64,000 nt of DNA from Rhizoclosmatium globosum (taxonomy: Eukaryota; Chytridiomycota; Chytridiomycetes; Chytridiales; Chytriomycetaceae). The notes under the pieces are model-generated. The model was not told where the DNA came from. It saw nothing but the letters and a program-made list of their open reading frames with translations, and ran no database searches. The DNA is taken from contig MCGO01000057.1 of assembly GCA_002104985.1 (NCBI GenBank), forward strand, positions 186,001 to 250,000, read 5' to 3'. The number at the start of each line of letters is the position of its first letter. The stretch's first letter is position 1. Positions 1 to 11,965 of this stretch are shown here, piece by piece. Both the position numbers and the translations under genes were made by a program.

Positions 1-840
1 TAACAACGGCGTAGAATTAATCTAGGCGAACCTATGGCTCCAGAATGTCCGCTTTGGAAAGCTATGGTTGGAGTTTTATCTTCCAATGGCTCGATTCCTT
101 CCCCAACATCAAGTACATTCACGTCCGTCTCATTCGTATAAACAATACGACACCCGTCGCGTAAAAGGCACTAGAGAAGTTTCCAAATGATTATTAGTAT
201 CATGCCATTTCTTGACGCAATACTTAACTGCACAAGCTGCATTCACTTCAAGCACTTTCTTCACATTCATGTTCCCATTTACACGCCACAGAGAAGCCAC
301 CGAAGTCGCAGAACACACGAGTATATCAACAGGATAATCTCCTTTCGTTGTTCTGCTGTCCAGGTATGTTATCGGGTCCTGTTGATTTGCACTGAACCTG
401 ACGAGTTCCCTGGTCTTTGTGAAGCTTGAGACCCGCACGGTTCCCGATGCGTCACCAACAACCAAGAGGAGATCGAATGCTGTGTTGATCCAGTGGACAG
501 CAGTGCCCTGGATTGGATCGTTTGAGGTTGGGCAAACAAGGGGGAGCTGGGACACGAGGTCGATTACGCCTTCGTTGCAGTAGTTGCAATCGTAGACATT
601 TGCCTTGATTAAATGATTGATTGATTGATTGTTATATTAAAGGTGTGGTTTAGTTAATGGTTTGTGTGGTTTGAAAACAGGGAGGTGAACCTGTCCTGTT
701 CCAACTGTGGCAAGAAGGAGCGAGGATTCATCGGCATCGCTTCCGATCGCAGCTGCGTGTTTGACGAGGAGAAGGTGGTTCTCGCGGACACTGATTGTTG
801 TTTCGCGGTACTGGCTCTGTGTTGGTGGTGTCCAGTTCAT
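1..840 (-). CDS. WD40-like repeat protein, 5' part only
   Basis: Three exons are visible (840-691, 603-229, 170-1) and the gene runs off the left edge. The start is the ATG at 840, with an in-frame TGA directly upstream. Exon 2 is bounded by a GTTAAG donor and a CTAG acceptor with a CTAAT branch-like site; exon 3 stays open to the edge. The translation has alternating hydrophobic stretches and loops such as LLVVGDASGTVRV, SVASLWRVNG and FQSGHSGAIGSP, the look of WD40 beta-propeller blades. No family-specific motif was recognised, so the cellular role is unknown. Intron 1 contains a (GATT)n microsatellite near 612-632. The WD40 class is moderately sure; the splice sites are inferred. Confidence 0.6.
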
Positions 841-1783
841 TCACTCTTTGTCCGAATCACGAAATAGAAGAAGAGAAAAAGACAATTACAGACAACGTTT
901 ATTGCAGAGTTTATTATCATAGAATTCAATCTTTAACGAGAAGGGAGTTGGGATGGATATCTGGTATCTGCTTCCACCCTTTTTCGGGGTACTAACAGCA
1001 AGCGCCACGTGAAGGCTCCAGACGCGCTCGCCTCAAAATAATAATAAAAACAAACAAACATACACTCAGAAACCTTGTCAACCACCAACACACACAAAGA
1101 ACAACAGGTTTGTGAAATTTCCTCAATAGACCATAGACCAACGGACGGACGATCCGCTACTCCCACATTAAAGAGAGTCATCCAACAAGTAGCTTAAGCT
1201 GACTGGGATGGGCGAGTAGGTTATTTCCGGTCACGGTGCTCTCCTTGATGTCCTGCCCCTCAGTAAAGAGAAGCAAATCAGCCATCAAGGATGAGGAGCT
1301 ATCACACAGAGACTGTTATATCTCTGCGCTGGCCTCATTTAAATGTGCAGTGTTTTAAGGAGGGGAATAACAGAAGAGAAAGACGCGTCACTCATCAAGA
1401 GAATGGCAGAATTGTCAGCAACCAAACAGCTGTCAGAGGTGGAATGGGACTCTCTGATGCTTCTGAGATTGCGACTGTACTTCGGAGGATCAGGTGTTTT
1501 ATCGAACTCTGATCCTCGTTATCGTACATAACTGCTTCAATGAGCCATGTCTAAACTTCAAATGTTTGGCTATAGATGGCCGAAACAGACAGTTCAACGC
1601 GTCCAAAGCCACACCTTGAATCTGCTTCACGGCAGACAAGAGAATCGACGGTGGCTAGTCTGCTGAACTGTCATCTGTTGGGAGGAATGCTGACATGGGG
1701 AGAATTCCGTGGTGTGACGGAAGGTTTCGAGTGAAAGAAATAATTGAACAAAGAAAAAAGGAACCAGTCAACCGCATTTGAGT
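841..1783. other. Intergenic region with a short copy of a dispersed repeat
   Basis: No convincing gene is seen. Around 997-1035 about 35 bp match the end of the inverted repeats at 32.2-33.3 and 39.1-40.1 kb (shared core GCCACGTGAAGGCTCCA). ORFs at 1250-1531 change frame with no usable intron between them, so they may be relics or chance. Confidence 0.5.
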
Positions 1784-2620
1784 TTATTCAATGGGTTTCA
1801 GAATTCTGTTATTCTTCTTCTTTGGGTTCGGTGCTGATGGCACGCCTTAGTATTCAAACCATTCGTTAGAAATACGAATAAAAGTCCTTTACCTCGTTCA
1901 TTTTCGCGCAGATAAAAGCGCCTTAGCATCATGATGGCTTCCTCCTTGAAGATTCCACTCTCCACTTCATATGTAGGTTCATCCTTGTTCTCAACTGAGC
2001 AAATTGACAGACTGTTTTTGTCGTGCATAATAAGTTAAAAACTCCTATTCCAGACAGTGTATACAACAAAAACTCACTCTTGATGAATGTTCAACACAGA
2101 TCCACATCCTACAATCCCACCATAAAGGTCAGAAAGACGTCGCGTAATGTACCAAATACAACACACACCTCCAAAGCGTTCATTCCCACACCCGAAATAC
2201 ACTTTCCGTATCCGTATATGCCGTAACGCCGAAGCACACATCAAACACGGTTCCACCGTCACATACAAGTCACATTTTGAAAACACGTCGAATGGGTTCA
2301 CGGAATCAGTATTTGCACCGATTTCTTTTGCAAGGGAAGTGATGTTTGACATGATTGAGTCGATTGCTTCGAATTCGGCGTGGCGGGTTCCCTATGGATT
2401 TGAATGGATAGATGGTTGATATATATGTTTGTAGGAGTGATAGTGAGAAGGAGAGTACATTGAGGGTTTCGTTAGTCTTGTTACGGCCTGATGCGATGAT
2501 GCGAGAGTTGTTCAGGACAATGACGCAGCCGACAGGGACTTCTCCGACTTGGAAAGCTTCTTCGGCTAGGGTAAGGGCGCCCTGCATCCACTTTTCCTTG
2601 TCTTCGGTACTTGGCTCCAT
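1784..2620 (-). CDS. TAD2: tRNA-specific adenosine-34 deaminase catalytic subunit (Tad2/ADAT2)
   Basis: Five exons (2620-2459, 2391-2169, 2108-2078, 2011-1893, 1845-1784) give 198 aa. The family deaminates A34 to inosine in tRNA anticodons, normally as a Tad2-Tad3 heterodimer. The zinc site is intact: HAE at about residues 58-60 (His ligand and catalytic Glu) and PCLMC at about 102-106 (two Cys ligands). Other family features are VGEVPVGCVIV at the N terminus, RFGGCGS across an exon junction, and a basic tail ending PKKKNNRILKPIE, like yeast Tad2. The acceptor of exon 4 was chosen at 2012-2013 because the next AG would create a stop. The start lies 54 bp from the divergent MTQ2 start, so the two probably share a promoter. 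Confidence 0.93.
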
Positions 2621-2674
2621 TTGATGTGTTTTCTTTTTGGTTTTGATTTGGTTGAATTGAATAGTCACCAAGAA
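2621..2674. promoter_or_regulatory. Divergent promoter shared by TAD2 and MTQ2
   Basis: Only 54 bp separate the two start codons, which point away from each other. Both 5' leaders and promoters must overlap here or extend into the neighbouring coding sequence. No specific factor site is claimed. Confidence 0.5.
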
Positions 2675-3467
2675 ATGAAGACTCCAAGCTTGATTCACTT
2701 TACCGAGAAGGACTACGATCATGTCTATGAGCCCAGTGAGGATACCTTTCTGCTCTTGGATGCCCTGGAGGAAGATGCGGGCCTGATTTCTGAGTTGCAA
2801 CCAACTTTGTGTTTGGAGGTTGGTTCTGGATCGGGATGTGTGACCACCTTTTTGGGCTTTCTATGGCCGCATGCATGTACGTTTTTCGCTAAGTTATCCG
2901 AACAGTTGTGCTGATGCTATTATAGACTACATGGCCTCAGACATCAACCCTCATGCTGCTGCCGCAACCAAAAAGACTGGATTCCACAATGTATCTGGAT
3001 GATTTTTAAATCACTATGACAGAGATCTAATCTTGGAGGGAATAGGGTGTTCCCATAGATCCAGTTCTATCAAACTTTGCGACTGGATTTGGAGCTCGAT
3101 TACACAAAGCCGTGGATATTCTCATCTTCAATCCTCCATATGTAGTAACGCCGAGTAGTGAAGTTGGGAGCAGTGGGATTGAAGCTGCATGGGCAGGAGG
3201 TGTTGATGGACGTGAAGTGCTTGATCAGTTTATTCCACACATTGAAGGACTTTTATCAGAGAAGGGGCTGTTTTACCTAGTGACAGTGAAAGAAAATCGA
3301 CCGTTAGAGATCATGGCGCATATGAAAGAAGTGTATGGGTTGTACAGCAAGGTAAGGAATTTATATCGAAGCGATTGAGGAAGTAACAAGAGTAATAGGT
3401 TGTCATGACAAGAAGAGCAGGAATTGAAGGACTTGCAATTATTCGATTTTCACGGGTTGAGCATTAA
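2675..3467 (+). CDS. MTQ2: eRF1 glutamine methyltransferase (Mtq2/N6AMT1/HemK2 family)
   Basis: Four exons (2675-2876, 2926-2990, 3046-3351, 3399-3467) encode 213 aa. The family methylates the Gln of the GGQ motif in release factor eRF1, using S-adenosylmethionine and the Trm112 partner. The N terminus has the family hallmark HVYEPSEDTFLLLDAL. The SAM-binding motif EVGSGSG is at about residues 48-54 and the catalytic NPPY at about 118-121. The protein ends GLAIIRFSRVEH, as is usual for this short family. The ATG at 2675 was preferred to the in-frame ATG at 2621 because the extra 18 residues are not family-like and 2621 abuts the opposite start codon. Downstream, Dna2 begins only 60 bp after the stop on the same strand. 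Confidence 0.94.
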
Positions 3468-3527
3468 TAAACTTCAATAAAGAAGAAAGAAAGAAAGAGT
3501 GTCCGAACTCGAGAACCAACACCCAAA

Positions 3528-6500
3528 ATGAAGTCACTGAAGCAGAAGAGGGAAGCGGCAGTCATCAAAGGCACGGCAGACATCCGCTCCTTCTGGGCCA
3601 AAGCACCGCCTGCCTCTCACAGCACATCAACAACAACAACAAGTAGTACTGGCAGTGCTAGTGGTAGTGGTACTGGTGCTAACAGTGGCACAACCATTCC
3701 ACCCAAACCGAAACCTCCTCCTTCAAATACAAATATAGTCAAGGAAACTACGGCTCACAACATTGCTCACACTGCATCTACTTCCCGTGCTTCGAATGCG
3801 GGAGGTGGTCCGTCCAGAGCACCCACTGCCCCTTCATCAAACTCTTCTTCAAACACAATCAACCTATCAAAACCACCCTTGATCCAATCAAACAATAACA
3901 ATCACAATCAATCTCGTCAATCGGAGATACACCCCGAATCTTCCCCGCTCCTTCCTCATTTCTCTAAAACTCCGCTTGTCTCAAAGACCTATGATGCTGT
4001 CGACTTTCCAAATTCGCAGCTTGATGCAACACCAACTAGTTCCTCATCAAACAACGGGGAATGCAACATCTTCTGGAGGAAATCTCCGCCCCTCGAAAAA
4101 CTAAAGTCGTTTGTCAAGACTGTCAGCAGTTGAGTATTTAGCCAGTCTCCTGAGGAATCTTGTGATAACCAGCTTTTATTGAAACAGAAACGGACTCGGA
4201 AATGGAAATACGTGCTCTTTCATCCTCTCTCGGACGCGTTGATGACATTCCTGCAAAACCCGTCACTTCAAATGTATTTCAAAACACCCTTACTCCACTT
4301 TTCAACCACTGACCCAGCTTTAGGATATGATCTCTGAGCTTTGGAGCCAAGCCAATCATTCGTCTACGTCGTCATTCTCAATCAGCAATTCAAATACACG
4401 CCCTCCTCACCCATTTCTACTCCAGTCAAAGTCTCCGCATGTTCCCAATACTAGTTCCATTGCAACACCATCACATTCATCGGCTTCTCGCTCAAAAACT
4501 TTGAAACGCTCTCAATCCTCCTCACTCATTTCTGAAGGTTCCCCATTAATCTATGAACGTCGTGCAAAGCGTCAACACTGGGCTTCGTCGTCTTCTTCCG
4601 CATCCAACTCAATGTCATCGTCACTTCCCAATAGCGGAATCAAGAAACTTACTTCCTTGCTGGGTACATTACAGTCGCTGCCACCGATTCAATCACGCGA
4701 TGATCTGGATCTTTCAAAAACAGCTATGGGAACACCGTTTCGGAAGCCGTTTCCGAGATCGAAATCTAGTATGGATGTGCGTGAGCATGAACGGTATCAG
4801 TTGGAGAATCCTCCCGAATTGTTGGATTTGCGGCAGTGGAGCTCATTGGAGAAGGAGGCAAAAGCACGAAAGGAAAATGTTGGAAGGGAGAATATGGGTG
4901 GTGCACCATATACCGCGAATGAGAGCCCTGTGAAAAGTTATGGAAACCAGAACAGTCATCACAGCAAGATTGATTCCATGATGGAAGATGATGACGACGA
5001 GGATGACGCCTTGTTCTTGGCTGCAGCTGTTGAGCTTGAAAATGGGACAAACAACAATCAGAGTCTGAACAATACGAGATCAATGGAACAATCTCTGGAA
5101 TCAAGTGAATCCATCGTTGCTCCCAAAAAGAGAGCAGTGGACGAATTTGACGATGATGTCGAGTTTCATCCTCCAGCCATAAAACATGAGATTCGGCAAG
5201 TGGATGAATTTGATGATGATGGAGGGTTTAGTTCGTTCAGCGATGATTCAGCAATTATGGATGCATGTGCTTTCGCTGAAAGGGAATACCAAGCGACTCA
5301 AGTTGCTGTTGTCCGAGAAGTCCTCGAAAGCAAGGAAAATGTGACGGTTTCAAATCACTTGGCTTTGAAAAGTGGTGCAGAACCTGTTGTACAAAAAGGT
5401 TTGATGGACGTGGACGAGTTTGACGATTTGGATTTTGATGACGGGTTTTTGGAGGCTGTTGATATGGAGGCTATGATGAAACAAGTGGATGCTGTGGAGA
5501 AAATCCATCAAAAGCAAGTCACAGTGGTGCCGGTTGTGAAAGTCGAGAAGCGTGTAGTGAGTCTTGTTATTTAACAGTCCAAGTTTTTTGTTGATGCTGT
5601 CGCTTAGAAACATCAACGATTCATTGTGTTGGAGGTTCAAGCAGAAAATGCGAATATTGGAGGGTTTACTATTCAAGAGAAGGTAAGTAATTAAAACCAA
5701 GAGATACGGATTTCAATAATATTCATTAGGTACTTCGGTTGTTGGATGAGGCAAAGAATAATGAGATGGTAGTTCGATTGCGTGAGGATTGGTATTACAC
5801 TGATGTCGAGATTGGTATGACACAAAACTCCTGGCTTTTTTGAGCTCAATTTTATATAGGGAACTACGTTCATGTCGTTGACGCTCCAATGTCCGCAAAA
5901 GATGTGGTTATTGATAACACCAATTACTTTATCATTACAAACCCAGATACGCTTATATCCGCCACCCACGTCGCCGACTCGTTTGAATGTCTCCGAAAGT
6001 CTGTGTTCCAAGATATGTGTCGTGTCAGCAACGATGCCAACGCTGCCATGGTGTACGGAAAACTCTTGCATGAAATATTCCAAACTTGTCTGATGAAGCG
6101 CGATTTCGAGGAGTCTACTATTGCTGCAGAAGTTGAAGCTATGATTAGAAGGAGTTTGGAGGAGTTGTGGAGCATTGGTGAGACGGAAAGTAGTGCGAGG
6201 CAGCATTTGATGGAACTTGTGCCCAACTTTAGGGATTGGGAGCAGAAATATGGGCGGGGTCGTGTGAGTATTGATTATCGCTCTTTTTACAAGGTTTGAA
6301 CTTACTCATTCGTGACAGCCAACTGGACCAATCAACGTGTTTCGTAGCCAAACACGAGATAAAACTACTGGTTGCGTTTCGAACGTCTTGGATATTGAAG
6401 AACATATTTGGTCACCGACATGGGGGATTAAAGGGAATATTGATGCTTCGTTGGAAGTTAAGACGCAGACTGAAAGAGGTCCTGTTGTAACCCATATCAT

Positions 6501-9373
6501 GCCTTTTGAATTAAAAACGGGGAAGAGTACTACAGCTGTTTCTCATAGAGCTCAAGCTTCTTTGTACACGTTAATGATGCAAGATCGATATGGTTTGTGT
6601 ATGCACTGCTGTAAAAAAGTACTAATTTTGGTATTTAGATGTCGATGTCTATGGGTCTCTTCTCTATTACCTCAAAACCAAGGAACTCATGAAGATTCCT
6701 TACATACGCGATGAAATCCGTGGTCTTCTGATTAATCGCAACAAACTTGCTTCGTCTATTGCTTCCCGAAAACTCCCTGAAATGATTCAAAACACGCGAA
6801 CTTGCACTCACTGCTACTCGCTTAACACATGTCTTGTGTACCATAAAGCCTTGGAGGATGGCGACAAAGATTCTTCGGGACTTGGTTCATTGTTTGACGA
6901 GAACACCAAAGATATGACAGTGAATCATGCTGCTTTCTTCAAGAAGTGGGAGGGACTTTTGACAAAAGAAGAAGGTGATATTCAAAGCTTAAGAAAAGAG
7001 GTCTGGACCATGGGGTCGACCGAACGGGAAAAGGTCGGAAGCTGTTTGTCTGGAATGATGGTTGTCAGCGATGAAGACTTTACTCAGGATGTCTCTAAAG
7101 TGCATCGATTTACTTATACAATGATGAAAGCAGACGTGGAGAATGGAGTCATGAAATCAGCAAATGGTGGAATGGAAACCCAACGGAAGTCTTTTTTGAA
7201 TTTGCAGCTTACTGCTGGTGATCCAATTGTGATTTCGTCTGAAATGGGGCATTATGCTCTTGCGATTGGGTTCTTGACTCGGGTAGAGCCTGATTCTGTG
7301 ACTGTGTCTGTGGATCGACGCTTGAAAGGACTTCCAAAGCGGTTGGATGCGTTTGACATGGTAAAAAATCAAGTGTACAGCAGCATTCGAATGAATTCAG
7401 AGGGTGTTGTTGCGGTTGAGGGTGTTAATGCTTTGGATCTGGCTGGAGCTCGGTATCGCATCGACAAGGATGAGTTGTCGGCTGGGATGGCTCTGGTGCG
7501 AGGGAACTTGACCAATCTGTTTATTCCGCAAGGAGACGCGAAACGTAGGAGACTGGTGGTTGATTTGGAGGCACCTACGTTCCGACCATGCAGTGCTGAA
7601 GATTCTGCTTTGATTGAGACAGATCCGACTTTGAATGTTGATCAAAAGCGGGCAATGTACAAGGTGTTGACGGCAAACGACTATTCATTGATTTTAGGAA
7701 TGCCTGGAAGTGAGTGTCCTCGTTTTTAATTGTTGAGCTCATATTTCCTTTAGCGGGTAAAACAACTACCATTGCGCAAATTATTAAGGCGTTAGTAGCG
7801 CGCGGAAAGTCTGTGCTACTTACAGCATATACGCACTCAGCAGTTGACAATGTCCTTCTGAAGCTCAAGAGTGAAGGGGTGGATTTTGTTCGTTTGGGTG
7901 GAGTTCAACGAGTTCATCCTGACTTGCAGGAATACACTCCAAAACCCTTTGACTCTGTGAGCAGCGTCAAAGAATTTTACGAGAACAAGCCAGTTGTTGC
8001 TACTACTTGTTTGGGGATCAAGCAGTGAGTTCATTCGTAGTTGGTGGAAACAGAAACTAAATGATATTTCTCAGCGCAATCTTCACAAAACGAAAGTTTG
8101 ACTTTTGTATTGTTGATGAAGCCTCGCAACTGACTTTGCGTAAGTGACATTAATCTGATATTCGTGAACTGACCCTCACAAAACAAAGCTGTTTGTCTTG
8201 GACCCCTTCGCTTCGCAAGTGTTTTTGTCTTAGTTGGAGATCATTACCAGCTTCCACCATTGGTATCTATATCGTCGTATAGGGTCGAATTATGCTGACT
8301 TTACATTCAGGTCAAAAATGCAGAAGCTCGTGAAGCGGGTTTAGCGGTTTCGCTGTTTCGTCTTCTATCTGAATCCCATCCAGAATCGGTAGTGACACTC
8401 TCTCATCAGTACCGAATGTGCGAAGACATTATGCACATCTCCAACACTCTCATTTATGGATCCCGACTTAAATGCGGTTCTCCAACTGTTGCCAATAGTA
8501 TTCTGCATATTCCCATGTTCAAAGACGGCCTCATGAGACTGCATTCCAAGAATCTGACTGGCTATTCACAGTGTTCCGTTAATGGAATCTGTTGGATCGA
8601 ACAACTATTGGACCCCAATCGACGCGTTTGCTTTGTGGATACGGATCAGGTTCCTGGTGGTGAGAGCAACGGGACAGGTGGTAGTGCTGGTGGAAATTCC
8701 GGCGGCTCTTTAGTGCAGAATGTTGTTGAAGCTAAACTTGTTGGGCAGCTGGTTCAAGGGTTGATTCGGTGTGGAGTCGATGCAGGGGAAATCGGAATCA
8801 TGAGTCCGTATAGGGCACAACTGAGACTCATTGGACATGAATTGAAAGGAGTTACTGGAGTTTCTACAGACGATAATGGGGCAACTCAAGTTAATCCAAC
8901 AGGGGAGGGGGCGGCTGAAGTTGAGGTATTGACTATTGATAAATATCAAGGAAGGGATAAAAATTGTGTATTGGTGTCGCTGGTTAGGTCAAACACGAAG
9001 AAGAATGTGAGTTTCTTGTTTGATTTCAAATAAGCGTAATTTTTGACCATGAATACAGGTGGGTGATTTGTTACGTGATTGGAGACGATTGAATGTGGCT
9101 TTCACTCGAGCGAAACGAAAGCTCATTATCTTTGGTTCTAAATCAACGTTGGGTGGATCTCTGGCATTTGCAGAATTTATGAAGATGGTGGATGAAAAGC
9201 AGTGGACTCTTGCTCTTCCCAAGGATGCTCACCTATTTCATGAATCGATTGTTCAGAGTCAAGATGAACTAAAGGCTCAAGATAGTTGTAAAGGTAGTAG
9301 GAAGGTTAACACAAACACGGAATTTGTGCTGAAGAGGTGTTCAGTTTCAAATAATATTCTAAAAAGCATTTAA
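3528..9373 (+). CDS. DNA2: DNA replication ATP-dependent helicase/nuclease Dna2
   Basis: Thirteen exons (3528-4128, 4188-4273, 4324-5556, 5608-5682, 5730-5814, 5860-6263, 6319-6592, 6639-7709, 7754-8024, 8075-8139, 8189-8262, 8311-9006, 9059-9373) give 1749 aa. Dna2 processes Okazaki flaps and resects DNA ends. The first ~580 residues are Ser/Asn/Thr-rich with acidic repeats of the type VDEFDD. The RecB-like nuclease domain has a first Fe-S Cys in DSFECLRK (about 735), the HEIF His, the Asp in GNIDAS, the ELK of PFELKTGK (about 890) and the cluster [10 protein letters not shown] (about 975). The superfamily-1 helicase follows: Walker A GMPGTGKTT split by an intron (about 1277), [13 protein letters not shown] and a C-terminal [10 protein letters not shown]. 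All catalytic motifs look intact. The N-terminal extension is long and probably disordered. Confidence 0.95.
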
Positions 9374-9447
9374 GGAAAGTAATAAAAGGTATACAAAACA
9401 ACTTTTTATCGAAAACAACTTGAGCGAAGGAAAAACAACAAAGAATA

Positions 9448-11894
9448 TTACAAAACCAGCTCTCCACCTGCATTCTTGTCCCGAACAAAGTTCCGAACCT
9501 TCATTTTATACAGTTCCTTCTTTTGTTTCTGCTGTTCATCAAACCATGGTTCATGTGCAAATCTGTCATACCGATCCTAGTTTGAGTAAAGTTTATTAAA
9601 CCTTATCAACACTAAGAAACTTTTTACCTGATCTGTTTCAGGTAATCCAACATGATTCGTGCGATGAAACCATTGCGAATTCGCACTGTAGCGTGTATTG
9701 ACTTGCAACTTCCCAGGCGGGTCCTGCGGAATCGCGAGATGCATAACTTGGGATCTGTTATGTAGTTTCATTAAGAAATTGAGCATAGACTGAGGTTAAG
9801 TCTTTACATTTCACAGAGGGGCCGGTTTTCAGAGCTTAGAACGTCTTGAAATTGCATTGCAATGCGGCAAAGCTGTTCTTGTGAGAGTGTAGTTGAAGTT
9901 TGTGGTATCGGTGGAACGCGGTCTTTCGGACGGATGGGACGGGCTGCAGTAAAGTCAGATTCAGGAATCGGCGGCATTTTACTCTCTACACAAGTTGATA
10001 CATGAGTTCACAATTTAGCCGTGAAGTAGACACGAAAAGGAAAAAAAAAAAAAAAATGTTTTTACCATCGCGTTCCTTCCCATAGGTACAACAACTCCGA
10101 AGAATGCGTTCCACTTCACTTGCAGATCCACAAAGCGTCAATCCAACTGCATCTGCAGGCTCTACTTCCGGCCAGAACCGCCTCACTGCACGGTCCCGCT
10201 TCGCACCACACGTATTGATCGTAAGTGCGACGCCGGGGCCCCGCTCCGCTAGCCCCATTGCACTGAGAAACGCGATGCGGTTGGATGTGCCGAAGGTGGA
10301 CCGCCTGTTTCGCGGGGATTTTGCGAGGTGGGAGAGGATTGTGCCGTGGGGGAGGTGTTGGCAGCGGCTTGTGTGGGTTCCCAGGAGGTTTGGGTTTCCG
10401 TAGTCGTGTGGGACGATGGGGCGGTTGTAGAGGGGGTGGATTGGAGGTTGGGTGGTTGCGGGTTCGGTTAGATCGAGGGTGGATGGTGGGAGGGAGGTGG
10501 AGGTGATGGCTGAGGTGGAAGGGTGGGATGATGCGACTGGGAATGTTGTTGATGGACGTGTTATGGAGAAGCGACCACCAGTTGCTTCTGCGAATGCAAT
10601 TGAGGTGGAAGGTCGTGGGGGTTCTTGAATTGGACGTAGTAGTGAGAATGTAGTTTGTGGTCGAGAAATTGAGGAAGAGGAAGCTGGACGAGTTCGTTTT
10701 GGTTCTTGTATCTCTGGTGGTGAAAGCTGGTGGGATGTTGTTGGTATTGTGGCTGTGGTTGCAGGTCGTAAAGGAACGGCTGCAGACCGACGGGATTGAT
10801 TGATTGAAGTTGAGAATCTCTTGAATGTTTTTGGTACGCGTTTTGGAGTCGGAGTAGTTTCTTTTGACGCATATTCAAGGAATTCTTGAGCCGTTACGCG
10901 TATTTCGGCCAGCATTTTGCTTCGTTTCGCTGTAGTGGGTCTTGTATTGGCATGAGCCGGGAGCGGTGGTTTTTCTGATATTTGTACCTGTTTTGTCGAA
11001 TTGTATGAGTAATCGTGATGAGCTTTTTGTTCAAGAATTTCAGACCTTCTTGGGAGTATTGGGTCGTTGCTGGGATTGCAGAAGTTGATCTTGTTGCTGC
11101 TGAAGTTGAAGGAGTTGAGCAGCAGCGACTTGAGCGTTCATATTTTCCAAAGAATCAACTAATTGAAGTTGGGCCAAGTCAAGTGGAGGATTAATTTGAG
11201 CAAGAGGATAAAACGAAGAAGGTGGTGGTGTAGTTTCTTGAGAAGGAGTCAACGGAGGGGACGTAGAAACGGTTGTAGGATCATCGGGAAGGGGAGATGG
11301 AGAGTCTTGAGGCTGTTGAGCGGAAGGGGTTTGATTAGAGGGAGCAGTAGTTGGAATAGTATTTGAGACTGATTCTTGATCCAGGTGATCAGCTTCCACG
11401 TCCGGTATAATAGAAGACGCCGTTCGCGAAGTTGATTTTGATTTTATGGGAGCCGTACCGGGACCAAGGCGATGAGTATTCGGGTTGAGATTATTCGAAA
11501 CCGAATGGCGGCGAGTTCGGTGTGTTCCAGCTGAGTGTTTGGGGCTCGTTGAACGCGATCCATCCGTTGAACCGATTGAAAAGGCAGCAAAAGGCTCAAA
11601 GGCGCGCATCGAGATTGCACGTGTTAGAGGCATTTGCGGGGGCCACTGATTCGCGAGTGGAGGTTCCTGGTCTTTATCATTTTTCAAATCCTTCACGCTG
11701 GGATCTGGAAGGGGAGCCTGAACAGGAGTTGCAGAGAGGCGGCGGAACAAAGAGAGTGACTGAGAGAGGGAGGAAGAGGTCGCAGCAAAGTCAAATATTT
11801 GTTGAAGGTCGTCAGGTGGATCGGCATCGTAACCTTGATCGTGCAGTTTTTCTTGCAGATGAAGGAGGAGGGAGTGGGTTGTGGCAGCAGTCAT
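9448..11894 (-). CDS. Uncharacterised 734-aa protein, disordered with a conserved-looking C terminus
   Basis: Model: exons 11894-11046, 10987-10066, 9985-9808, 9754-9628 and 9576-9448. I do not recognise the family. The N terminus (LLLHLQEKLHDQGYDADPP) looks helical. The middle ~500 residues are Ser/Thr/Pro/Gln-rich and probably disordered, with a Gln-rich stretch near residue 265. The C-terminal ~140 residues, spread over four exons, are ordered-looking and rich in Trp, Tyr and charge (SQWFHRTNHVGLPETDQ, RFAHEPWFDEQQKQKKELY, MKVRNFVRD), the part most likely to identify relatives. The first intron uses a weak GTCTGA donor; if it is not spliced, this would be two genes, with a downstream start at 10915. 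The start codon is 71 bp from that of the divergent dsRBD/OAS-like gene. Confidence 0.6.
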
Positions 11895-11965
11895 TTTGGG
11901 CTGGAACTTGAATGTGAATGAATGAAGGGATTTCCTCGACTCTTTCCCCCTGGCATCAAATCAAA
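11895..11965. promoter_or_regulatory. Divergent promoter between the 734-aa protein and the dsRBD/OAS-like gene
   Basis: The start codons are 71 bp apart and point away from each other, so both genes must share this control region. A second in-frame ATG at 11918 exists for the + strand gene; 11966 was chosen for its better context and because the dsRBD starts right after it. Confidence 0.45.

Noticed and set aside
1250..1531. Two overlapping ORFs as a small gene or transposon protein
   Set aside because: The frames do not connect through any plausible intron and no family motif is visible.
10104..10506. Gly/Arg-rich plus-strand ORFs
   Set aside because: Shadows of the Ser/Pro-rich minus-strand gene; composition is what antisense of that tract gives.
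11918..11965. Upstream in-frame ATG for the dsRBD/OAS-like gene
   Set aside because: It would add 16 residues without family character; the ATG at 11966 has better context and leads straight into the dsRBD.
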